A stretch of 64,000 bases of DNA from Tilletiopsis washingtonensis (taxonomy: Eukaryota; Basidiomycota; Exobasidiomycetes; Entylomatales), in NCBI RefSeq assembly GCF_003144115.1, contig NW_020312007.1, positions 520,434 through 584,433 of the forward strand. Direction: 5' to 3'. This document shows positions 10,501-21,100 of the stretch, piece by piece (positions within the stretch are counted from its first letter, which is position 1; each line of letters opens with the position of its first letter). The translations under genes were made by a program, and so were the position numbers. The notes beneath the pieces were generated by a model that made no database searches, had not been told where the DNA came from, and was given only the letters and a program-made list of their open reading frames with translations.

Positions 10501-12856
10501 CGCCGAGCCGCCGCCAAGCACCTGCAGGCCGACGCCCGCAGTGCCAGAGCCACTGTCCACGACGCCGTGGATGCGGCGGCTCCATGGGATAGCTGCGCCG
10601 CGCGACACCTTTGCGCGCTCAATCTCGGAGCCCAAGGCGCCGAGGGCACGCGCCAGGTCCATGGCGTCGTCGCGCACGCGCTGCCGGTGACTGCTGAGCT
10701 TCTCGATCTGCGACTCTGCCAGCTCTGTGCCGCGTCCGCCTTCCAGCATGGGCTGCTCCACGACGGCACGCGCAGACAGCACGAGCTTGGAGACGGTGGC
10801 GTTGACCTTCTTGCTGAGCGCCAGCAGGCCCGGCGGCGCAGAGACGGCCTGCTGCACCGTCGCTTGGTCGCGCGCGGAGCTCGACGGGCTCTTCTGCTGC
10901 AGCGCCACGAGCGCAGCATGAAAGGCGCCAACCGGGCCCGTCGCTGCGTCTTCGTCGCCCGGCTGCACACAGAGCTCTGCGATAGGCGCCAGGTCGAGTT
11001 GCGGGATGCCCAGCGTGCCTGCGGCGTAGAGCAGGTCTCGGATGGCGCGCACGACGGCGCTCGTCGCTCCGCCCAGTCTCGAGTGATCGCTGAGTGCGTC
11101 TTCCGGATCCGGCACCACTGCCCGATCCGCCTCGCTCTTGCCGTCGGAGCCGATAGCCTCGGCAGCGACGGACGCCAGGTGGCTGATGGCGTCGGCCGCA
11201 GTCTCGACGAGCACGCTCAGCGCCTGAGCACTGTCGGGCTCGAGCGTCTTTTGCAGCGCTAGCGCTTGCTCGGCCTCGAGCATCATCGATCGCGGCGCGT
11301 CGGACATCGCCGGCGGTATGGACATCGGTCGCCTCGAGCCATCGCGGCGCAGCTTTGGCGACTTGCCCGGTGCGCGCGCGACAGGCCTACCATCGCCCTC
11401 CGTCTCAGACTCCTCCGACTCGAGCGTCGGCAGCGACGAGACGCGTGCGGTCGCGCTTCGTGGCTCGTCTGCCAACTCCTCAAGCGTGTCTCGTGTCCTG
11501 GATACGAGCGCACCAGGCGGCACATCGTAGCGCGTCTCTCGCGTCTCCGTATTGTAGAAGAAGAAGGAGCGCTCGTCGAGGGCTTCTCGCACCTTCCACG
11601 GCGGCCGCACGTCGCGCGGATCGGGCATGGAGTCGAGAGGATTGCGCCGCGCGCTCGTGGCCGTGTTCGAGCTCTGTGCCGTCATCGAAGAGGCCATGGA
11701 GCCGCGGCGCAGGCGCGAGCTGGCTGCGCTGCCAGAGGCGCCGTCAGAGTCGATGTACACAGTCGACGTGTGCCGATTGAAGACGTTGGCGGACACCGCG
11801 GCGCCCTGCGGCAAGAGGGCAGCCTGATCTTGCAGCGCCTCGCGGCGGCTCTCGCTCGAGCGGTCGGAGAGCATCTCGTCGTCGTCGGACATGTGCATGC
11901 TGCTGGCGCTGCGGCTGTCGCCCGACTCGTGCCCGTCCGGCAGGTCGTGCGACTGAGCGCCCGTGCGCGTGTTGTAGTACATGATCTGGCCGCACATCAG
12001 CAACGACGCGCTGCACAGGGCCCTGCCGCACACTCACCTCGCCGCGATCTGTCACCTTGGGCACCCAAAAGTCCGCCTCGTCCTTTCTGCTTCTGCTGCG
12101 TGCCCTGCTGCCCTGCGCTGCTGCAGAGAGAGCGCGCTCTCGCCCCTGCGGCGCTTGCAGGCTAGCAGTGGCGCTCGAGGCGACGTTTGTCGCAGCACGT
12201 GGCCGGCTCTGCGGCACAATGCTAGCCGTGGCCGCAGTGCTGTGCGAGCGCAGCCGCTCGCGCTCGCTGGGACCGGCACGTGGAGTGCTGCGCGCCGGCG
12301 AGGTCGTCGCTGGCGCCGCAGAGGCGCTGGAGCCAGCTCGTGCCCGGTCTGGCGCGCCAGCTGCACTGTGGCTGCTTCCTGATGCAGCGCCGAATGCTGC
12401 TGCCTCAGCCAGCTGCTCGAAGGCATTGCCGGACGCACCGTCGTCTTCCATCAGCTGCCGCACGCTCTCGTAATCCGGCCCGAGGTCGAAGCCCGAGAGG
12501 ACTGCCTTGCCGCTTCTCTGCGAGGCGCCATCTGAGGCAGCCGCATCGTTCTGCTCCTCTTCCTCCTCGTCGGCCTCGTCAAACTCGATGCCGCGAGCGC
12601 GCAGCTCGGCCTCGGCCTCCTCGTCGGAGATGACCTCGACGTAATTGGAGGGGAACCAGCCGCGCACGTCGTTGCCCAGCAATCCGTCCCACCAGCCGCT
12701 CTCGAGCTGCGTCAGCACCTCAATGAGGGCGCCGCGCTCAAAGGAGAGCGAGCTGGCATCCTCTGAGGAGAAGTCGTAGAGCGCACGCACGAAGAACGAA
12801 TTGACGCCCTCGTCGTCGTCGCTCGCGTACAGCACGCCTGCCTCTGCCGCGGCCAT
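7517..12856 (-). CDS. CDC25-type Ras guanine nucleotide exchange factor with SH3 and two WW-like domains
   Basis: Predicted to activate Ras or a related small GTPase by nucleotide exchange at membranes. Exons: 12856-12038, 11985-8906, 8850-8691, 8631-8287, 8232-7877, 7813-7700, 7629-7594 and 7559-7517; total 1650 residues. Domain order: SH3 at about 22-78 (FFVRALYDFSSED to GWFPSNYVEV); WW-like motif at about 264-289 (FWVPKV, then IMYYNTRTGAQSHDLP, split by intron 1); second WW-like motif at about 402-430 (WKVREALDERSFFFYNTETR); a long Ser/Ala-rich helical middle; RasGEF_N from about 1215 (TLGALMERLTMHNAFDPTFN); and the catalytic domain to the C-terminus (IDPTEMARQLTLIDSRLYNR, LNNFSSMMAIYSGLNNASLN, FLGVYLTDLTFIEDGN). 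Penultimate and last exons are only 36 and 43 nt. ATG 12856 is the first in frame ahead of the SH3. Divergent from SNW1. Confidence 0.9.
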
Positions 12857-14072
12857 CGTGGCGGAGCGGCCTTCGCCAAGACAGTGCTGTCGCTAGATGC
12901 GCAACGGCGAGCTCGTGTGCACCAGAGCGGGTGCGGGCTAGGCCCGCGAGAGATGGCCGGTGACCGCGGGACCGCAGACGCGTCGAAGTGGTGGACCGGC
13001 GCAGGCAGGCTGGGCGTGAGGTGGTGCAGCGGTGGGAGGAGGCCCAAGCTCGAGAGGTGCGACGCGCCCGATGACGCGTGTGAGCAGGGCAGTCGCTAGC
13101 GCGCAGTGGCGCTGCGCAGGTGCCGGAGGAGCGGCGTCGGTCTGCGCTGAGCAGCCGAGCGGTGAGGCAGTGAAGGACACCGGCGAGCGAGAGGTGGTGG
13201 TGAGGAGGGCGAAGAGCGACGTCGCAGCGCTGCAGCGAGGAGCGTGGCGGGCCAGCAGCGCAGAGGCGCGCAAGGCACAGCGCGGCGCGCGGCCGCGGCG
13301 CACGGCACAGAGAGCAGCAGCAGGCGGGTGCAGAGGCACGGTCCGCCGCCCAAACGCGTCTGCGGCGCGCAGCGAGGCGCGGCCCCGAGCCCGAGCATCT
13401 TGCGCCTCGCGCCTCCTCTTGGCCTGCCCGATCATCGCCCTTGCCTCTCCTCCGAGCCTCCGCCGCTCTGGCCATGCCCTCGCGGCAGCGGGTTGGGTCC
13501 ACAATCGGCATTCAAGCGGTGTGCTGTGCCTGGCTGGTGCAGATTCATCGCTGCCCAGGCACTGGACGGATTGCTTGACGGTGCCTTGCGCAGGCACCGC
13601 TCTGCCCTGACAGCTCCTCAAGCCCCTCGACGCGGAGGCCGAGGAGAGGTGCACGCAGCCAGCACAGAACGCTCACACAGCGAGCGGCATGCTGTTCCAC
13701 TGCACCTGCTGCTGGTGCTGAGCGCAGACGTCAGCATTCCGACGGCGTCCCTCGGGCACGTCAACACCAGCGGAGTGCGCCTAGCCCGCGCTTAGAGTTG
13801 AGGTGTCGAGTCGGAGTGAGGGAGAGGCGATCGCAGCGCGCTCGAGGCGAGTCGCAGTGCAGCGTTTCCCACGCTTTCCCTGCACGGGAACGCGCCTGCG
13901 CTGCACGTGACGGGCGCTCTCGTCGGCACCGCGCGGCTGCCGGCATGCGATGCCGCATGCGCTGTGCAGCTCGTACCTCCCACCACACCTACTCCACAGC
14001 GCACCTCCCTCTGCCTCTGTGGCGCACTCGACACCTCCGCTGCGCCACACCCTTGCTACTGCGCCGCGCGCC
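12857..14072. promoter_or_regulatory. Divergent intergenic region between RasGEF gene and SNW1
   Basis: 1216 bases separating two divergent start codons. Several long open frames run through on both strands, as expected for very GC-rich DNA, but none shows a domain or splice pattern. The last 100 bases before SNW1 are C-rich with little G, typical of a fungal 5' leader. No TATA box recognised. Confidence 0.45.
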
Positions 14073-16075
14073 ATGTCCGCCGCCACGCTCTCGGCGCTGC
14101 TGCCGGCGCCCAGCGCGCACGTCGCCGACTACAGCGACGACGGCTCGGCGTCTGAAGGCGAGGGTGCCGCACCGGCGCCGTCGGCTGTCGCCACGACCAG
14201 TGCGCCGCCGTACGGCCGCCGCACTGGCTGGAAGCCGCGCAAGCAGGAGGACTTTGGCGATGGCGGCGCGTACCCGGAGTGCCACATCGCGCAGTACCCG
14301 CTCGAGATGGGCCGCAAGAAGTCGGTGAGCACGCCTCGGCCGGCCGGTCTGACTGCGCCACTGCCGCCGCTGATGCACCTTCCCTCGCTAGGCTGGCTCT
14401 GGCACGTCGCTCTCGCTGCAGGTCGACGCCGACGGCAACGTCAACTACGACGCCATTGTGCAGCAGGGGCGCAAGGACGGCCAGCGCGTGCAGTCGCACT
14501 TCCGCGACATGGTGCCCATGGCGCAGCGCGACGACATGAAGGATGCGTCTCTCGAGCGGCCCGACGAGGCCTCTGTGCTCTCGACTGCCGAGCGCACGCG
14601 GCTGGCACTCGAGAAGATCACGCAGGGCAAGATCAAGAGCGCGCAGCCGAAGCACGTGCCCAAGGTCGGTGGCGAGAGCTCCTTTGTGCGCTACACGCCC
14701 GGCGCACAGGGCTCGCAGGGCTCGCAGCGCATCATCAAGATGACGGAGACGGTGGAGGACCCGCTGGAGCCGCCGCGGTGGAAGTTCAAGAAGCTGCCTC
14801 GCGGCCCGCCCAGTCCTCCGCCGCCCGTGCTGCGCAGTCCGCCGCGCAAGGTCACGGCCGCAGAGCAGAAGGAGTGGATGATCCCGCCGTGCATCTCCAA
14901 CTGGAAGAACAACCTCGGCTACACGATTCCGCTGGACAAGCGTCTGGCAGCCGACGGGCGAGGCCTGCAGGACGTGCACATCAACGACGGCTTTGCACAC
15001 TTCAGCGAGGCGCTGCAGCTTGCAGAGCGTCACTCGCGCGAGGAGGTGCACCAGCGTGGCATCATGCAGCAGAAGCTCGCGGCCAAGGAGAAGGCGGCGC
15101 GCGAGGAGCACCTGCGTGCGCTGGCGCAGCGGGCCCGCGACGAGCGTGCCGGCATCGCACCGAGCACAGCACCGGGCAGCAGTGCGGCTGCAGCGGCGGT
15201 GCCTGGTCGCATGACGGCTGCAGCGGGTGGCAGCATGCCTTCGGCACTCGCGGGCTATGGAAGCAGCGACGAGAGCGACAGTGATGAGGAGGACGACGAG
15301 GCGGCGCGCGAACGTGATCGCGTGCGCGCAGAGCGCAAGCGGGAGCGCGAGCGCGAGCTGCGCATGAACAGCATGGGCACGGAGCAGCGTGCGAGACTGC
15401 TGGCAAGGTGAGTGGCAGCCAAGCTCCATAGGCTTCAGAGGCGCGTCCGAGCTGACATTCGCTCCGCGACTGCAGAGAGCAGAACCGCGACATCTCCGAG
15501 AAGGTCGCGCTCGGCCTCGCCAAGCCCACAGCCGCAGCCGACCAGATCGACTCGCGGCTCTTCAATCGCGAGACGCTGTCTGGCGCCTTCGCAGATGAGG
15601 ACTCCTACGCACACTTCGACAAGCCGCTCTTCCAGGGCAGCAGTGCCGCGGCTGCCATCTACCGACGTCCTGGCGCAGGCGGCGCCGACGATGTGTATGC
15701 TGGCACGGAGGAGAGCGCGAGAGAGGAGATGCAGAACGACCGCTTTGGCCTTGGCAAGGGTCGCGCCTTCGATGGCGCTGAGCTGCAAGAGGTGAGTGCT
15801 GGCGAGCGCGTGATGCAAGCGCTCCACGTGACTGACCATGCTCCGTTCTGCAGGAGCGCTCTGGCCCAGTCATGTTCGAGAAGGACACGGCCGATCCCTT
15901 CGCCATCGACGCCTTCCTCGACGACGCCAAGCGCGGCACCAAGCGTGCAGGCCTTGAGACGTGAGTCTGCCGCTCTCGTCGTCGTGCGCCTGCCCTGACG
16001 ACGCTGACCTCTGTCCTCCCTCTTCGCAGAGCCGAGACGGCACGGGCGAAGCGGCAGCGCGATCTGGACGACTGA
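14073..16075 (+). CDS. SNW1: SNW1/SKIP (Prp45) spliceosome component
   Basis: SNW-domain protein of the activated spliceosome, also linked to transcription in animals. Exons 14073-14324, 14422-15407, 15476-15791, 15854-15960 and 16030-16075 give 568 residues, close to human SNW1 (536). Visible landmarks: YGRRTGWKPRKQEDFGDGGA and YPECHIAQYPLEMGRKKS in the N-terminus; VDADGNVNYDAIV; the family signature PPCISNWKNNLGYTIPLDKR near residue 240; INDGFAHFSEALQLAERHSR; then a long charged helix. An acidic SSDESDSDEEDDE stretch precedes EQNRDISEKVALGLAKP, and the end has FEKDTADPFAID before a basic tail. ATG 14073 gives the expected start; the frame is open further upstream but without family similarity. 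The organism is intron-rich, so a full-length SKIP fits. Confidence 0.95.
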
Positions 16076-16632
16076 AACGACTCAACGGCGCTCATGCAAT
16101 ACACTTCGGTCTCACTGGCAGTTCGGGTGCTGATCGCGAGCATCGCACTAGGTCGCTGCGGCTCAACGTCAGCCACGCGGTGTCCCGATGCGCTAGCTGG
16201 GCGGCCCACGCTACTGCATCTGAGAGCGGGAGGCGGCGTCGCTGCTGCGCCGAGTACAGCTGCGTCCGTTGCGCTAGCCTTTGGGCGCAGCCTTTCACAG
16301 CGGCAGCATACGGGAGCCACACACGAAGAGCACGGTGACGCGGTGTGTGATTGCTAGCGGCAGAAGAGGACGCTGTCCCACGCTCGGTGCGAATCGGCAA
16401 GGCCCAGAATGAGAGTGTGTGAGGCAGGTATGTGCGTTCTGAGTCTGTCGGCGAGGGGCCTGCAGAGCAATCTGGTAGAGCTCTATGCATGGGAACGAGG
16501 GTGGGAAGGGCGTAGTGGTGATGAGGCATGCGGAGAGCCGCGTATGGATGTGGGTGCTGAGTCACGCCGGACTGGAGGCTATGGATGGTGCAGTGACGAT
16601 GAGACGACGGAACGGGGCGTGGACGAGGACGA
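16076..16632. other. Convergent 3' intergenic region
   Basis: 557 bases between the stops of SNW1 (+) and the hydrolase (-). Composition is more mixed than in the genes and no domain-bearing frame is present. It should hold both transcript ends. Confidence 0.5.
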
Positions 16633-18189
16633 TCAGGCCTTCTCGCTCTCGACGGTGCGCGACGTGTTGATGTCGTACGGACGCAGCGCCTCGTGGAGGC
16701 GCCAGTGGCTGCGCGGCTTGCGCTCGGGGCAGAGACGAGCGAGGAGCGGCAGCGTCGAGTGGTGCGCCTTTGCGAGAAGCGGGTGGTCGAGCTTGCTCTT
16801 GTCGACGCTCGACGCCTTCTCGACGGCCGCGACGAAGGCGGCGCCATCGGCGTCGGCCATGACCTTGAGCGGAATCTCGCCGTCGAACTTGGGCGTGACG
16901 GGCGTCTGAGGTCCGCCGTAGCTCGTCACGCTCGAGGCGCCGTCGAAGGAGGCCTCCGAGAGCGCAGGCGTGACGGGCGGCGAGCCCGAGGCACTGCTGC
17001 CGTTGCCCTCGTCGTAGAGCGTCAGTTCGCTCTGAATCGAGAGCTGACGCGCGCGGCTGAGCGAGAGGGAGCGCTCGCACATCCACTCGACGTTGTCCTC
17101 GACGCACGCCACGCGCCCAGCGAGATCCTCCTCCTCCGTCTTGGCCTTGCGGTAGATGACGTGCTGGCAGACGGGGTAGATGGCCATGCGCTTGTCCGTC
17201 GAGGAGATGTCGCGGATGAAGTTGATCGCGGCGCCGTGGCACGCCACGCGATCTTGGCCGCCCTGCTGCACGAATGTCGGGTGACGGATCTCGTGCGCAC
17301 GCTTCTGGATCTCCTCGGCGGCAAAGTGGATGCAGAGGAGGTGGCCGACACGGAAGGCGCCCTGGTGGCTGCGCTTGTCCTCGGTGACGAGCGTCTTGTA
17401 CACCTTGGGGTCCTTGTCGAGGCACTTCTTGTGCGGCACGATGACCTCGACGCGTCCGAGGCCGCAGTACGTGTCGCCGTACCAGATGGCCTGCTGCAGC
17501 AGCCAGGGAATCTTGATGTTGCTGCGCGCGTACTCGATGATGGGGCCGACGCCAATGATGCCGTCGATGGGCACCTCGTCGTCGCCCTGCTCCTCCTCGC
17601 GCAGCGAGTGCGGGTAGTGCAGCGCATACATGTGCGCCACGAGGCCGCCGAAGGAGAGGCCGAGCATGAACGTGGTGCGCCGCTCGGCCTTGCGCCGCGG
17701 CTTGCCGTCGTTCTCCGAGTCGTCGTCACGCCGCGCGACGTCGTGCAGCACGGCGTGCAGGCCCTCGGTGTAGGCGCTCAGATGACGCTGGTACACGTGC
17801 AGGCCCGTCGAGTAGCCGTGCGAGACGAGGTCGGGCACGATGAGCCGGAAGCCGGCGTCGAGGTAGCGGCGCGAGTGGCTCGCCAGCGTGCCGGAGTGCA
17901 CGCCGGTGCCGTGCACGAAGATCATGTCGGCCACGCGGCCGGTGCGCTTGATGGCGGCACGGTCCTCCCAGACTTGGTACCAGGACCAGTCGAGGCCGTT
18001 GGGGTGCATCGCCTTGCCGAACCACACCGTCACGTCGGGGTTGGCATGCAGGCGCTTCTCCATCGGCGAGAAGGGAATCTCGGCGCGGCCGTACGTGCGG
18101 TCCTCGGGCTCGTAGAGGCCCAGACGCGTGAGCGCCGGCTCGCCGACGACCTCCCACATGGCGCGCGACACGCCGGAGAAGAAGGACAT
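16633..18189 (-). CDS. Alpha/beta-hydrolase, monoacylglycerol-lipase/S33-like
   Basis: A single uninterrupted frame of 518 residues. It shows the serine-hydrolase pattern: VADMIFVHGTGVHSG with FRLIVPDLVSHGYSTG as the first strands and loop, the nucleophile elbow GLSFGG (Ser about 179), an acid candidate in HPTFVQQGGQDRV, and a His candidate in YPVCQHVIY. The arrangement matches monoacylglycerol lipase-like serine hydrolases; substrate is inferred as a lipid ester. A conserved-looking insertion SNIKIPWLLQQAIWYGDTY may form a cap. About 130 residues at the C-terminus are Ser/Thr/Pro-rich and probably disordered. No signal peptide is obvious. A plus-strand TATATA lies about 100 bases upstream of the start. 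One of only two intronless genes in the window; the long open frame on the opposite strand (16693-18492) is a GC shadow. Confidence 0.85.
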   Translation of the reverse strand: MSFFSGVSRAMWEVVGEPALTRLGLYEPEDRTYGRAEIPFSPMEKRLHANPDVTVWFGKAMHPNGLDWSWYQVWEDRAAIKRTGRVADMIFVHGTGVHSGTLASHSRRYLDAGFRLIVPDLVSHGYSTGLHVYQRHLSAYTEGLHAVLHDVARRDDDSENDGKPRRKAERRTTFMLGLSFGGLVAHMYALHYPHSLREEEQGDDEVPIDGIIGVGPIIEYARSNIKIPWLLQQAIWYGDTYCGLGRVEVIVPHKKCLDKDPKVYKTLVTEDKRSHQGAFRVGHLLCIHFAAEEIQKRAHEIRHPTFVQQGGQDRVACHGAAINFIRDISSTDKRMAIYPVCQHVIYRKAKTEEEDLAGRVACVEDNVEWMCERSLSLSRARQLSIQSELTLYDEGNGSSASGSPPVTPALSEASFDGASSVTSYGGPQTPVTPKFDGEIPLKVMADADGAAFVAAVEKASSVDKSKLDHPLLAKAHHSTLPLLARLCPERKPRSHWRLHEALRPYDINTSRTVESEKA

Positions 18190-21100
18190 GCCGTGCGTGT
18201 TTGTAGAGAGTGTGGAGAAAAGAGTGTGTGGAGAGACGATCGGGACGAAGCTGGAGGTCGGGAGGCGAGGCGTGGAGAGACACGCGGCCTATATACCGAT
18301 CAGCGACGGATGAGGTGCTCTCGAGTCGAGCGAGCGCTTGAGCGGCCGCAGCAGGCGTCTCTAAGGGGGCTAATGGCAGAACGGACGAAAGAAGCGCAGA
18401 TCGGCGCAAGGTGGGGCCAAAGTGCCGAGAGCGGACGCCGAAGAGTGCGAGCGCGGCGAGAGACGCAGGCCGACGGCGGGCGAAGAGCTTAGTCTAGCGC
18501 GGCGCGGCGGGAGGGGCAGCCTGTGGGGAAGGGCATCAGAACGGCGGTCAGCTCCCGAGCTCTGAGAGCCCTCGCGTGCAGACGGACGCAGGACGGAGAA
18601 AGCTGCTCTGCTGCCCTGTCCCGGCACCTCTACACGAGATGGCAGGGGCGAAAGGGGTGGGCGAAGTGCGGCCAGACTCACAGCAGGAGAGCTAGAGGGC
18701 TGCAGACGCAGATGCAGGCGCACGCAGCGGACGCAATGCGAGTGGCGCAGCAGAGGGGCAAGCCGCGGAAGCGGGAGAAGGTCTAGAGTGCGAGGCAGCG
18801 AGGATTTGTCGAGGGAGCGGCCTCGACTGCGCCGATGCAAGTGGGCGGGGCGCAAGGTCTATGAGGAGCGTGCAGCGGCGGCAGAAGCACGGGGAGGGCG
18901 AGGGAGCACGGGGAACGGCGGTGAGGGCGTGGGGTGGCTGGCGTGGCTGCAGGGACGAGGTAGAGAGGATAGGGCAGACGGGCGGCGGTGCCGGCTGGGC
19001 TGGACGGAAGCAAGTCTTTAAGGCGCCGGGAGCATTTGGCGCGGGCAGCCGGCCGCCGGCAGGCCATCGGGAGCATGGCGGCGATAGGCCGCTCGCTGCC
19101 TATGCGCTGCCGTGCGCCACGCCGGATGCCGGATCTCACAGGCCCTGCGCCTGCGACCCTCGAGCAGCCGATATAGCTCACTCGTCACGCAAAACGCCGG
19201 CGTGCTCTGTCACACACAAAGGCTGGCCCGCGGCGCGTGAAGGAAGAGAGAGAGAGGGGCTCGCCGCCGGAGGCGCGTCATGATGTCCATCCCGCTTGGG
19301 CGCCGATCACTCCCTCCGCGCTTCGTCTCCTTGTGACGCGTCTGCTCGGGGCGCTAGATGTGCATCTCGAGGTTCCCGCGTGCAGCACGAGGTAGCGCAC
19401 CGGCGTGGTCGGCGCTCGGGCTGTGCGTTGCGAGTGAGCGAGCGCGGCGGCGTGCCTGATGCTGATGGCCGGCGCTGCCTCATCAAGCGCGCGTTCAAGC
19501 TCGGTCCCGCCCTGTGAGCGCTGACCTGCCGCGCTCAGCGAGCGCGCCAGAGGCGGGGAGCTAGGCGCACATCGGCGAGATCGTCCTCTCTCTCAGGTGC
19601 AGCCCAGCCGAGCAAGCTCTGTGGAGCAAGCACGGCATGCTCGGCCACGCGCAAGATGAGGCACCTCGGCGCTCGCGAGAAGGCGAGAAAGAGAGCTCGC
19701 GCCGCACGGCGCACATCGCGCCGCTAGCGCCGTTTAGGGTGTGTGTTGCTGCGCGGCACGAAGCGAGGACAAGCGACGGCCGCATCTGGAGAGCGCGAGC
19801 TGCGGCCCGCTGCGTCGGCACGGCCAGGCATGGCAAGGCCGTGGCATGTGCGGGCGAGGTCCTTGCGTTGCCAGCGGCCCAGCCGTTGCCCCTTGGACGC
19901 GGCACGCGGCGCGTCACCCCCCCCTGATGGCTGCTGCAGCTGCGGTCTGCCTGCAGCCCAACTGCCGGCGCGCCGCCAGCCCTCGATTTAGAGCTAGCTC
20001 GGAGGGCGCTAAGAGGCCGAGCTCGTGCAGCGCCGCAGATCTGCCGCAGCGGATGTTTGTCCGCGGGAAGGCGCGACAGCGCGAGCGCTTCATGTCATGC
20101 GCATCGCCTCGAAAGCGGCGCGGGCAAGGCGTACGGCAGCGCAAAAGGAGGAAGAGAGCGAGAGCGAGAGCTCGCCGCATCAGCAGTGCAGGTGCAGGCG
20201 CAGCGGCAGCAGATGCAGTGCTGCAGACGCACGGAGCCGCGGCCGAGGAGCAGCAGAAGCGGCAGCGCCGCCGTGTCCCATGCCTCGCTGCCGCAGCGGC
20301 CGATGGCCTCTGCGCTCTCAGCCTTAAGCGCCTCTCTCTCGCGCTGCGGCGAAACGTCTTTCCAGAGGTAAGCTCGCTGCTCTCGCGCCTGTCTCTGCGC
20401 TCCCTTTGCCCCGACGGCCGAGGTGAAAGGACCGCGGCAGCAGCGGCAGCGGCATTGCGGGGCGGACAACGGCGGGCGGCAGCGGCAGCGGCGTCGCGAG
20501 CAGAGGCGACGGACGACAGCCGCCACGCCCCCCCCCTCCTCAACGCGAGCCCCTCTGTCGATCAGCCTCCGCTGCTGTCGTTCCGCGCCTTGCCGCCGCA
20601 TGCGCGTCATGCATGGAAGCAGCATGCACGCTGCAAGGCGGAAGGGTGCAGGGCGCCGGCACGCCGACTCCGCACGCCGCCGCGCCGCCGCCGTGAATGC
20701 CCCTCTCGGCTCTCTCTCGAGCGCTGAAGCGTGCGGAGGCATCATGCGCCTCGTGCACACCTTTGGACGCCGTATGCCGAAGAGCGAGGACGTGATGCTG
20801 CTTCGCTTCACGCGCGGCTGCCGCTGACGCACACGTGGCGGCAAATGAGATTGCATATTGACCCTGTCGAGAGGAGAGGGCACCGTGCGCCGCCCACGCC
20901 CCGATGCTGCGCTCGGCCCCATGCGCCTCGAGATCGATGAGAGAAAAGTTCTCAAGGTGTAGGCGGCATGTGCGCGACCGAGCCCGGCAGGCGACGATGC
21001 GGAGACGAGGACACGAGGGGAGTTGCAGCGCCGAGAAGGCTCCACGCTATGAGCCGGCCTCGCGGCGCTAGAAGACGGACGCGGGCAAGCGTGCTCGCGA

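Noticed and set aside
9754-11262. 502-codon plus-strand frame antisense to the RasGEF gene
   Set aside because: Arg/Leu/His-rich shadow of the RasGEF middle region, without domain or splice signals.
13726-13733. CRE-like octamer in the RasGEF/SNW1 divergent region
   Set aside because: One mismatch to the consensus and only a single copy; expected by chance in GC-rich DNA.
16693-18492. 599-codon plus-strand frame antisense to the lipase-like hydrolase
   Set aside because: Low-complexity Val/Arg/Ala/Leu product that mirrors the real gene on the other strand. High third-position GC keeps antisense frames open.
19741-20727. 328-codon plus frame and an overlapping 362-codon minus frame (20095-21183) in the large gap
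   Set aside because: Both are Arg/Ala/Cys-rich, overlap each other and have no domain; typical of random GC-rich DNA.
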